Source: Elusimicrobiaceae bacterium
Lineage (GTDB): Bacteria > Elusimicrobiota > Elusimicrobia > Elusimicrobiales > Elusimicrobiaceae
Assembly (NCBI GenBank): GCA_024405075.1
Contig: JAKSPG010000094.1
Span: 1-5,614 of the forward strand
Reading direction: 5' to 3'
DNA: 5,614 nt
Made by a program: the position numbers and the translations under genes
Shown: in pieces, positions 1-4,318 of the stretch
Position numbering within the stretch: the first letter of the stretch is position 1
How the letters are laid out: each line of letters starts with the position of its first letter
The notes under the pieces: model-generated
The model's input: only the letters and a program-made list of their open reading frames with translations
Databases searched by the model: none
What the model was told of the DNA's origin: nothing

Positions 1-12
1 CTGCCACGCCCA
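1..12 (+). tRNA. possible 3' end of an upstream tRNA (partial)
   Basis: The first twelve bases, CTGCCACGCCCA, read like the end of a tRNA: the last part of a T stem, a seven-base acceptor 3' strand (CACGCCC) and discriminator A. A hairpin terminator follows directly. A plus-strand tRNA converging on tRNA-Cys would explain why that terminator has T-rich ends in both directions. The body of the gene lies outside the window, so neither identity nor existence can be confirmed. The same bases on the minus strand could instead start a reading frame (ATG at 13-11), but it lacks a ribosome binding site. Confidence 0.3.
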
Positions 13-61
13 TTTTTACAAAACAAAAACCGCCCAAAGGCGGTTTCCATTTTGTAAAAAT
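12..61. terminator. two-way hairpin terminator between convergent RNA genes
   Basis: An inner perfect 8-bp stem (27-34 with 39-46, arm AAACCGCC) has a 4-base loop. An outer perfect 12-bp A/T-rich inverted repeat (12-23 with 50-61) surrounds it, separated by 3 unpaired bases on each side. Read on the minus strand, the inner stem is followed by TTGTTTTG, which suits termination of tRNA-Cys. The plus strand has only the short TTT of the stem followed by more T-rich sequence, so termination in that direction is less certain. Confidence 0.7.
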
Positions 62-133
62 AGGTGCGGGCGGGAATCGAACCCACGAATATCAGTTTTG
101 CAGACTGACGCCTTACCACTTGGCCACCGCACC
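62..133 (-). tRNA. tRNA-Cys (anticodon GCA)
   Basis: On the minus strand this folds into a full cloverleaf. The acceptor arms GGTGCGG and CCGCACC pair perfectly. The anticodon stem TCAGT/ACTGA encloses loop CTGCAAA, giving anticodon GCA, and the T arm contains GGTTCGATTCC. The discriminator is U, as expected for cysteine tRNAs. The 3' CCA is not encoded (ATT follows), so it must be added by tRNA nucleotidyltransferase. The gene stands alone on its strand with its own promoter and terminator. Confidence 0.95.
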
Positions 134-158
134 GTAAAACTTCACTAATTGTATATTC

Positions 159-167
159 ATTATAGCA
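159..167 (-). promoter_or_regulatory. extended -10 promoter of tRNA-Cys
   Basis: The minus strand reads TGCTATAAT, a perfect -10 box (159-164) with the TGN extension. No good -35 lies at 17 bases; TTTACA occurs at 14 bases and a T-run covers the expected site. Transcription would start near 152, leaving a leader of about 18 nt before tRNA-Cys. The identical 9-mer occurs on the plus strand at 1125-1133. Confidence 0.7.
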
Positions 168-189
168 AAAAAGACCGTTGTAAAAAAAG

Positions 190-216
190 AGGGCCCAAAT
201 TGGGTCTTGATTTTTT
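190..216 (+). terminator. terminator-like hairpin with no obvious upstream gene
   Basis: Bases 190-197 pair with 201-208 (8 bp including two G-U pairs on the plus strand, 3-base loop). They are followed by GA and six T. On the minus strand the same stem is flanked by seven T but contains A-C mismatches, so the plus orientation is better. No gene that would need it is visible on either strand. It may be a relic, or belong to read-through from the left edge. Confidence 0.35.
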
Positions 217-234
217 ACTGATTAGGATTATAGT
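207..234 (+). promoter_or_regulatory. candidate promoter of small RNA
   Basis: A -35 box TTGATT (207-212), a 16-base spacer and a -10 box TATAGT (229-234) would start transcription near 241. That is exactly where a folded segment ending in a U-run begins. The same AT-rich spot also reads TATAAT on the minus strand (227-232), but without a well-spaced -35. Confidence 0.4.
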
Positions 235-240
235 AAATGT

Positions 241-306
241 AGGGAGTGCCAACCTTGCCCTGTGTTTGGGGCATGCCTCGTTAAGAGAGCCTGGCCTCCC
301 TTTTTT
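241..306 (+). ncRNA. possible small structured RNA, unknown family
   Basis: The ends pair: AGGGAG (241-246) with CTCCCT (296-301) and GCCA (248-251) with TGGC (292-295), with one bulged T. Inside are two further small hairpins, 256-260 with 269-273 and 275-279 with 285-290 (one bulged A). This resembles a three-way junction. The closing stem runs straight into TTTTTT (301-306), so it could serve as its own terminator. A candidate promoter sits at the right distance upstream. No known RNA family was recognised. The segment could equally be a long terminator or part of a longer pilin leader. Confidence 0.3.
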
Positions 307-349
307 GTTGTCCTTTTTCGGCTCTTTTGACGTATACTTACGAAATTCC

Positions 350-377
350 TTGACTTTGTTTTTTTTTTTGCTACATT
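350..377 (+). promoter_or_regulatory. candidate promoter of pilin gene, with poly-T spacer
   Basis: TTGACT (350-355) matches the -35 consensus at five of six positions. TACATT (372-377) is a moderate -10 at 16 bases. Transcription would start near 384, about 27 nt before the first pilin start codon. The spacer contains 11 consecutive T (359-369). A second -10-like box TATAGT lies at 383-388 but is too far from this -35. Confidence 0.45.
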
Positions 378-410
378 TTGCATATAGTCCGTTTGTGAGG
401 GGGGACACAT

Positions 411-1097
411 ATGCAAAATAAAAGTAGTTTGTTGGTTAGATTTGAAAGAGTAAAAGAGGTTATAAGGGGAAATAAAAAAATGTCATCTCTGCACACCCGC
501 CTCTTGTCACCCCGCAGTGTTTCTATGCGGGGTATAGAAGCGGGGCGAAAGAATGCCGCGTTATATCCCGCATACCGACCTTGCGGGATGACGAACGCGG
601 CGAAGGGATTCACCCTCATTGAACTCCTGGTTGTCGTTCTCATCATCAGTATTTTGGCGGCTGTGGCGCTGCCGCAATATCAGGTGGCGGTGCTGAAAAG
701 CCGGTATGCGACACTCAAAAATATAACAAAAAGTTTAGCCGATGCGGAAGAAGCCTATTATTTAGCGAACGGTAGTTATACGGAAGATATGGAAGTTTTA
801 GCGACAGAGCCGTCAGGTTGCCAGCTGTCCTCAAACAAAAAATCGTGTAGTTATTCTTGGGGTAATTGTAGTTTGCGGGCGGGGACTACATCCGAACATT
901 CGGTACAGTGCAGGCGTACGAATGTTATACAATATATGATTCATTTGAATCATTCGCCCGCCTATCCGGGGGTAAGGATGTGCGTAGCGTACAATCGCGA
1001 TTTATCTTCTCCGGAAAACAAAATTTGTAAGGCAGAAACGGGAGCTGTTACGCCGGGAACGGGAACCGTCAATGCTTATACTTGGATATACCAATAA
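411..1097 (+). CDS. type IV pilin-like precursor (PilE/PulG type) with long leader
   Basis: This is a precursor of a type IV pilin or pseudopilin subunit, a surface or secretion filament protein cut by prepilin peptidase and anchored in the inner membrane before assembly. The cleavage motif is K-G|F-T-L-I-E at residues 65-71. Glu5 of the mature protein is present, and the hydrophobic helix spans about 67-88, followed by ALPQYQ. The mature part would be 162 residues with six cysteines (137, 146, 153, 167, 191, 206), so disulfides are plausible. The start is uncertain. ATG 411 follows GAGGGGGGA (397-405) and gives a 66-residue leader. ATG 480 follows AAGGGGA and gives 43 residues. ATG 588 gives a typical 7-residue leader but lacks a good ribosome binding site. 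A palindromic repeat forms much of the long leader. The family call is firm; the specific role is unknown. Confidence 0.85.
   Translation: MQNKSSLLVRFERVKEVIRGNKKMSSLHTRLLSPRSVSMRGIEAGRKNAALYPAYRPCGMTNAAKGFTLIELLVVVLIISILAAVALPQYQVAVLKSRYATLKNITKSLADAEEAYYLANGSYTEDMEVLATEPSGCQLSSNKKSCSYSWGNCSLRAGTTSEHSVQCRRTNVIQYMIHLNHSPAYPGVRMCVAYNRDLSSPENKICKAETGAVTPGTGTVNAYTWIYQ
505..593 (+). repeat. composite palindromic repeat inside the pilin leader
   Basis: Two hairpins have 8-bp perfect stems and 9-base loops: ACCCCGCA 509-516 with 526-533, and ATCCCGCA 565-572 with 582-589. An imperfect GC-rich hairpin lies between them (about 540-560). The outer ends also pair with each other, 506-516 with 582-592, at 10 of 11 positions. 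The TGTCACCCCGCA...TGCGGGATGAC style resembles dispersed REP-like palindromes found in many bacterial genomes. It stays open in the pilin reading frame, covering roughly residues 32-61. Whether it is dispersed elsewhere in this genome cannot be seen here. Confidence 0.65.
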
Positions 1098-1103
1098 TTT
1101 CCC

Positions 1104-1133
1104 TTGCCAAAAAATCTTGCCCTATGCTATAAT
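1104..1133 (+). promoter_or_regulatory. strong promoter directly before a terminator hairpin
   Basis: TTGCCA (1104-1109) matches the -35 consensus at five of six positions. After 18 bases comes a perfect extended -10, TGCTATAAT (1125-1133). The start would fall near 1140, only a base or two before the terminator stem at 1142. It may feed the tRNA-Gly block by partial read-through. Confidence 0.55.
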
Positions 1134-1141
1134 ATATAAAA

Positions 1142-1167
1142 GACCTCCGCAAAGGGGGTCGTTTTTA
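1142..1167 (+). terminator. rho-independent terminator after pilin gene
   Basis: GACCTCC (1142-1148) pairs with GGGGGTC (1154-1160), with one G-U pair and a GCAAA loop. G and five T follow. It lies 45 bases after the pilin stop codon. Confidence 0.75.
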
Positions 1168-1177
1168 TCGGTTGTAA

Positions 1178-1212
1178 GGCTGGGAATTCCTTCCCACGCC
1201 CGTGGTTTTTTT
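1178..1212 (+). terminator. second hairpin with seven-T run
   Basis: Bases 1178-1186 pair with 1191-1200 (9 bp, one bulged C, loop TTCC). CGTGG and seven T (1206-1212) follow. A short alternative stem, CCAC 1194-1197 with GTGG 1202-1205, abuts the T-run and competes with the first stem. It could be a back-up terminator, or an attenuator for transcripts from the promoter at 1104-1133 that head for tRNA-Gly. Confidence 0.4.
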
Positions 1213-1220
1213 GGTATAAT
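1212..1220 (+). promoter_or_regulatory. extended -10 promoter of the tRNA-Gly-Thr-Thr-tuf block
   Basis: TGGTATAAT is a perfect -10 (1215-1220) with a TGN extension. The -35 region is poor (TTCCCA at 18 bases). Transcription would begin near 1227, about 8 nt before tRNA-Gly. No further clear promoter is seen before tuf, so the three tRNAs and tuf are probably transcribed together. Confidence 0.6.
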
Positions 1221-1234
1221 TAAAGAGATGTTTT

Positions 1235-1305
1235 GCGGGCGTGGTTCAATGGTAGAACACTAGCCTTCCAAGCTTGTGACGTGGGTTCGATTCCCATCGC
1301 CCGCT
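1235..1305 (+). tRNA. tRNA-Gly (anticodon TCC)
   Basis: The cloverleaf has acceptor arms GCGGGCG/CGCCCGC, D stem GTTC/GAAC, anticodon loop CTTCCAA (anticodon TCC at 1267-1269) and T loop TTCGATT. The discriminator is U and CCA is not encoded. The anticodon stem has a T-T mismatch at its second pair (1261 and 1275), which is unusual but leaves the other four pairs intact. It is the first gene of the tRNA block leading to tuf. Confidence 0.93.
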
Positions 1306-1317
1306 TTGACAATTTTT

Positions 1318-1390
1318 GCTGGGGTAGCTCAGTCGGTAGAGCATTTCCATGGTAAGGAAAAGGTCGTGGGTTCGATTCCCACTCCCAGCT
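1318..1390 (+). tRNA. tRNA-Thr (anticodon GGT), copy 1
   Basis: The cloverleaf has acceptor arms GCTGGGG/TCCCAGC (last pair G-U), D stem GCTC/GAGC and anticodon stem TTTCC/GGAAA around loop ATGGTAA, which gives GGT. The T arm is GTGGG/CCCAC. The discriminator is U and CCA is not encoded. It reads the ACU and ACC codons. A near-identical copy lies exactly 100 bases downstream. Confidence 0.95.
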
Positions 1391-1417
1391 TTGATTTGCA
1401 GTAAAGAGGTAGTATAT

Positions 1418-1490
1418 GCTGGGGTAGCTCAGTCGGTAGAGCATCTCCATGGTAAGGAGAAGGTCGTGGGTTCGATTCCCACTCCCAGCT
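1418..1490 (+). tRNA. tRNA-Thr (anticodon GGT), copy 2
   Basis: This copy is identical to the one at 1318-1390 except at two positions, 1445 (C for T) and 1459 (G for A). These two bases pair with each other in the anticodon stem, now TCTCC/GGAGA, so folding is preserved. It is followed after 45 nt by the tuf start codon, with no terminator between. That arrangement resembles thrT-tufB in E. coli. Confidence 0.95.
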
Positions 1491-1535
1491 ATTAAAAACA
1501 AAAGAAGTAACATTAATACAGGAGAACTAAACAAA

Positions 1536-2726
1536 ATGGCAAAGGAAAAATTTTCCCGCAGCAAACCGCACGTAAACGTCGGTACCATTGGTCACGTGGA
1601 CCACGGTAAGACGACGCTTACCACCGCTATTACGAAAGTATTAGCCAAAGAAGGTAAAGCCAAAGCTATGGCTTACACGGATATCGCCAAAGGCGGTGTC
1701 GTGCGCGACGCTTCTAAAATCGTAACCGTGGCTGTTTCTCACGTAGAATACGAATCTGAAAAACGCCACTACGCGCACATTGACTGCCCCGGCCACGCCG
1801 ACTATATTAAAAACATGATCACCGGTGCCGCCCAGATGGACGGTGCGATCTTGGTGGTTTCCGCTGTGGACGGCCCGATGCCGCAAACCCGCGAACACGT
1901 GCTTTTGGCCAAACAGGTAAACGTACCGAAACTCGTTGTTTTCTTAAACAAAGTAGACCTGGTTGACGACAAAGACTTGTTGGACCTCGTAGAAGAAGAA
2001 ATCCGCGATTTGTTAGGCAAATATGAATTTGATCGTGATAACACGCCGATCGTACGCGGTTCTGCGTTGAAAGCCATTGAAGGCGATCAAAGCGAACTCG
2101 GCGAACCCTGCATCAAACGCTTAATGGAAACATTAGATTCCTGGATCCCCGAACCCAAACGCGAAACCGATAAACCGTTCTTGATGGCTGTGGAAGACGT
2201 ATTCTCCATCACCGGCCGCGGCACGGTAGCTACCGGCAGAATTGAACGCGGTAAGGTGCACGTGGGTGATGCGTTGGAAATCATCGGTTTCCGCGACACC
2301 ATGAACACCGTTGCCACCGGTATTGAAATGTTCCGCAAACTCTTGGACGAAGGTATCGCCGGCGATAACGTAGGTATTTTGCTACGCGGTATTGAAAAGA
2401 ACCAAGTAGAACGCGGCCAAGTGTTGGCGGCTCCGAAATCGGTCAACCCGCACAAACATTTCATCGGTCAAGTGTACATCTTGAAAAAAGAAGAAGGCGG
2501 TCGCCATACCCCGTTAACCCCGGGTTATAAACCGCAATTCTACCTCCGCACCACCGACGTAACCGGCGAACTTTCTTTCAAACAAGAAATGATCATGCCC
2601 GGCGACAATGCGGAAATTGAAGTTAAACTTATTACCCCGGTAGCCATGGAAGAAGGCTTGCGCTTCGCTATCCGCGAAGGCGGCCACACCGTAGGCGCTG
2701 GTGTAGTAACCAAAATTATTGAGTAG
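1536..2726 (+). CDS. tuf: translation elongation factor EF-Tu, with divergent switch I
   Basis: EF-Tu is the GTPase that carries aminoacyl-tRNA to the ribosomal A site. The protein has 396 residues, two more than E. coli EF-Tu. It has P-loop GHVDHGKT (19-26), DCPGH (83-87, with the catalytic His at 87), NKVD (138-141) and SALKA (176-180). Domains 2 and 3 follow, including GGRHTPLTPGYKPQFY and REGGHTVGAG. The start is ATG 1536, with AGGAGA at 1520-1525; the longer frame upstream only reads through tRNA-Thr. Oddity: the switch I region (about 48-67) reads TDIAKGGVVRDASKIVTVAV instead of the usual segment with R-G-I-T-I. Aligning back from S-H-V-E-Y, only the Thr (T64) that binds Mg2+ in the GTP state is kept. 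Two stop codons (TAGTAG) end the gene. It lies in the tufB position, after tRNA genes and before rpmG, tRNA-Trp, secE and nusG. Confidence 0.97.
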   Translation: MAKEKFSRSKPHVNVGTIGHVDHGKTTLTTAITKVLAKEGKAKAMAYTDIAKGGVVRDASKIVTVAVSHVEYESEKRHYAHIDCPGHADYIKNMITGAAQMDGAILVVSAVDGPMPQTREHVLLAKQVNVPKLVVFLNKVDLVDDKDLLDLVEEEIRDLLGKYEFDRDNTPIVRGSALKAIEGDQSELGEPCIKRLMETLDSWIPEPKRETDKPFLMAVEDVFSITGRGTVATGRIERGKVHVGDALEIIGFRDTMNTVATGIEMFRKLLDEGIAGDNVGILLRGIEKNQVERGQVLAAPKSVNPHKHFIGQVYILKKEEGGRHTPLTPGYKPQFYLRTTDVTGELSFKQEMIMPGDNAEIEVKLITPVAMEEGLRFAIREGGHTVGAGVVTKIIE

Positions 2727-2740
2727 TAGTACCCTGTTTA

Positions 2741-2793
2741 GTTCACTTGGTGGGGGCACGTTGTTGTGCCCCCACAAAGGACCCTATGTGAAC
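2741..2793 (+). promoter_or_regulatory. strong hairpin without U-run in the tuf-rpmG spacer
   Basis: A perfect 10-bp stem (2750-2759 with 2766-2775, arm GTGGGGGCAC) has a 6-base loop. It is enclosed by a second pair of arms, GTTCAC (2741-2746) with GTGAAC (2788-2793). No T-run follows, so it is not a classical rho-independent terminator. It may protect the tuf 3' end, be an RNase processing site, or partly uncouple tuf from rpmG. A smaller hairpin, GGCGC 2808-2812 with GCGCC 2821-2825, lies between it and the rpmG ribosome binding site. No convincing promoter was seen in this 121-base gap. Confidence 0.5.
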
Positions 2794-2847
2794 AAAACAA
2801 TCTTGTAGGCGCTGAAAAACGCGCCCGCTCATTTAAGGATAATAAAG

Positions 2848-3009
2848 ATGGCAAGTGAAAGAATTACGATCGCGCTGGTTTGCACACAATGCAAAAGCAG
2901 AAACTACTATCAAGTGCGCGGCAAAAAGAAAGAATACAAATTAGAAGTGAACAAATTCTGCAAAAAATGCGGAAAGAGCACCGTTCATAAAGAAGGTAAA
3001 GCTTCGTAA
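2848..3009 (+). CDS. rpmG: 50S ribosomal protein bL33
   Basis: This 53-residue protein of the large ribosomal subunit begins MASERITIALVCTQC and ends at TAA 3007-3009. It has the zinc-ribbon form of bL33: C12-x2-C15 and C38-x2-C41 are all present, so zinc binding is expected. The basic composition and length fit the family. ATG 2848 is preceded by AAGGA at 2835-2839 with 8-nt spacing. The order tuf-rpmG-tRNA-Trp-secE-nusG is common in bacteria and supports the call. The tRNA-Trp gene begins 9 nt after the stop, so the two should share a transcript. Confidence 0.95.
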   Translation: MASERITIALVCTQCKSRNYYQVRGKKKEYKLEVNKFCKKCGKSTVHKEGKAS

Positions 3010-3018
3010 GATTTTCGG

Positions 3019-3093
3019 GGGAGCGTCGGTTAACTGGTAAACCACCGGTCTCCAAAACCGGGACTGAAGGTTCGAGTCCTTCCGCTCCTGCCA
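3019..3093 (+). tRNA. tRNA-Trp (anticodon CCA)
   Basis: The cloverleaf has acceptor arms GGGAGCG/CGCTCCT (first pair G-U), D stem GGTT/AACC and anticodon stem CCGGT/ACCGG around loop CTCCAAA, giving CCA at 3052-3054. The T arm is GAAGG/CCTTC. The discriminator is G (3090), usual for Trp. The terminal CCA (3091-3093) is encoded, unlike in the other four complete tRNAs here. It is squeezed between rpmG and secE and must be cut out of their shared transcript. Confidence 0.95.
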
Positions 3094-3118
3094 GGTTTAT
3101 ACCGAGGATAAATTTTGT

Positions 3119-3307
3119 ATGAATAAAGCAATCAGTTTTCTCAGAGAGTGCGTAGCCGAGCTGAAGAAATCTACCTGGCTTTCCAGACAGGAAGTGATGC
3201 AATCCACTTTCTTAGTGGCCATTGTGGTGGCCCTGGTGGCTGCCTATGTGGGCGCAGTGGACTTCGGCCTCACCCGCGTACTGGGCGCCTTGGTGGGAGG
3301 ACAATAA
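3119..3307 (+). CDS. secE: preprotein translocase subunit SecE
   Basis: SecE is the small essential clamp of the SecYEG channel in the cytoplasmic membrane. The protein has 62 residues, the short single-helix form of most bacteria. An amphipathic N-terminal segment, FLRECVAELKKSTWLSRQEV (7-26), contains the family's conserved E-L-K-K-x-T-W-x-S core. One membrane helix follows at about 30-48, with a short C-terminal tail. ATG 3119 has GAGGA at 3104-3108, 10 nt upstream. Its stop TAA overlaps the nusG ATG by one base, and its last codons encode the nusG ribosome binding site. Translation of the two genes is therefore probably coupled. The secE-nusG pairing is near universal in bacteria. Confidence 0.95.
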   Translation: MNKAISFLRECVAELKKSTWLSRQEVMQSTFLVAIVVALVAAYVGAVDFGLTRVLGALVGGQ

Positions 3308-3840
3308 TGGCTGAAGAAAGAGCTTGGTACGTCGTGCACACCCAAACCGGGCACGAAGACAAAGTCCGCGAAAAAATTAAACTCAACGCGGAAATACAAG
3401 GATTTTCGGACCGTATTTTTAACGTGCTCGTTCCCACCGAAGAAGTGGTAGAAGTTAAACAAAACAAGAAAATCTTGCGCAAACGGAAATTTTTCCCCGG
3501 GTATGTGCTGGTAGAAATGTGCATGACCAGCGAATCCTATTGGTTTATTAAATCCATCACGGGTGCGACGGGCTTTTTGGGCGATCCAACCCCGGTGCCA
3601 CTGCCGGAAGAAGAAATTGCCGGCATCGTAGAGCTGACGGACAATCCGTCCGGCAAGCCCAAACGCATGGTGGAGTTTGAACGCGGCGAAAGCGTGCGTA
3701 TTACGGAAGGTCCGTTTAAACACTTTGTGGGCGTGGTGGAAGAAGTCAACGAACAGAAGAACAAACTCAAAGTAATGGTTACGGTGTTTGATCGTGCCAC
3801 CCCTGTGGAAGTGGATTTCCTGCAAGTGGAAAAGAACTAG
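3307..3840 (+). CDS. nusG: transcription termination/antitermination factor NusG
   Basis: NusG binds RNA polymerase, raises processivity, and links transcription to Rho or to the leading ribosome. The 177-residue protein has the N-terminal NGN domain (about 5-105), starting AWYVVHTQTGHEDKV and containing RKRKFFPGYVLVE (58-70) and the ITGATGFLGD segment. A C-terminal KOW domain (about 123-175) contains FERGESVRITEGPFKHFVG. Length and order match the family with no insertion. ATG 3307 is chosen because GGGAGGA (3295-3301) lies 5 nt upstream and the protein start matches homologues. The reading frame is open further upstream, but only as a shadow of secE. A 41-nt gap without a clear promoter leads to rplK. 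Confidence 0.97.
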   Translation: MAEERAWYVVHTQTGHEDKVREKIKLNAEIQGFSDRIFNVLVPTEEVVEVKQNKKILRKRKFFPGYVLVEMCMTSESYWFIKSITGATGFLGDPTPVPLPEEEIAGIVELTDNPSGKPKRMVEFERGESVRITEGPFKHFVGVVEEVNEQKNKLKVMVTVFDRATPVEVDFLQVEKN

Positions 3841-3881
3841 ATTTTACCGCAGTATTGCAGTAAAAATGGAGTAACAAAAAA

Positions 3882-4316
3882 ATGGCAAAAGAGAAAAAAA
3901 TTAAAGGATACATCAAGTTGCAAATTCCTGCCGGTGCAGCCAACCCGGCCCCGCCTGTGGGCCCGGCTTTAGGCCAGCACGGTGTAAACATCATGGAATT
4001 TTGCAAACAATTCAACGCCAAAACGGCTAAAATGGAAAAAGGGATTAAGATCCCGGTCATCATTACCGTATATGAAGACCGCTCTTTCTCCTTTATCACC
4101 AAAATGCCGCCTATGGCTACGCTGATTATCAAGGAGTTAAAACTGGCCAAAGGGTCCGGTGCTCCGCATAAAGATAAAGTCGGCAAGATCACCCAAGCCC
4201 AGTGCGAAAAAATCGCGCAACAAAAATTGCCCGATTTGAACACCAAGGACATCAAACAAGCCGCGGAAATGGTAAAAGGTACCTGCCGCAGCATGGGTGT
4301 GGATGTAGTTAAATAA
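3882..4316 (+). CDS. rplK: 50S ribosomal protein uL11
   Basis: uL11 forms the base of the ribosomal stalk with 23S rRNA and takes part in factor-dependent GTPase activation. The protein has 144 residues, close to the usual 141-142. The N-terminal domain carries the family signature: proline-rich PPVGPALGQHG (24-34), then NIMEFCKQFN (36-45). The C-terminal rRNA-binding domain ends with VKGTCRSMGV (131-140), with Cys where many homologues have Ala. ATG 3882 has TGGAG at 3867-3871, 10 nt upstream. A weak hairpin (3842-3847 with 3860-3865) overlaps this leader. The gene is followed by rplA after 50 nt, as in the usual L11 operon. Confidence 0.97.
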   Translation: MAKEKKIKGYIKLQIPAGAANPAPPVGPALGQHGVNIMEFCKQFNAKTAKMEKGIKIPVIITVYEDRSFSFITKMPPMATLIIKELKLAKGSGAPHKDKVGKITQAQCEKIAQQKLPDLNTKDIKQAAEMVKGTCRSMGVDVVK

Positions 4317-4318
4317 TT

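Noticed and set aside
227..232. TATAAT on the minus strand inside the candidate small-RNA promoter
   Set aside because: The only -35-like box, TTGGCA, is 14 bases away, and a transcript from here would meet a hairpin almost at once with no gene to serve.
149..421. 90-residue plus-strand frame before the pilin gene
   Set aside because: There is no ribosome binding site and the composition is driven by T-runs. It overlaps promoter and hairpin elements and ends just inside the pilin start.
1449..1535. Upstream extension of the tuf reading frame by 29 codons
   Set aside because: It reads through tRNA-Thr copy 2. The ATG at 1536 has a good ribosome binding site and the family's MAKEKF start.
1220..1588. 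122-residue minus-strand reading frame over the tRNA-Gly-Thr-Thr block
   Set aside because: It is antisense to three tRNAs and the tuf start. Its repeated NRTHDLLLTM/SNPRPFPYHG-like phrases come from translating tRNA complements, a known source of false proteins.
2864..3202. 112-residue minus-strand frame containing GLEPSVPVLETGGLP
   Set aside because: It is the antisense translation of tRNA-Trp and rpmG, another typical spurious frame.
3244..3825. 193-residue minus-strand frame opposite nusG
   Set aside because: It is a shadow of nusG codon usage, with no ribosome binding site or recognisable domain, and nusG is certain.
3849..3862. Direct repeat GCAGTA-TT-GCAGTA in the nusG-rplK gap
   Set aside because: It is too short to be meaningful, and the accompanying hairpin is weak with an internal mismatch.
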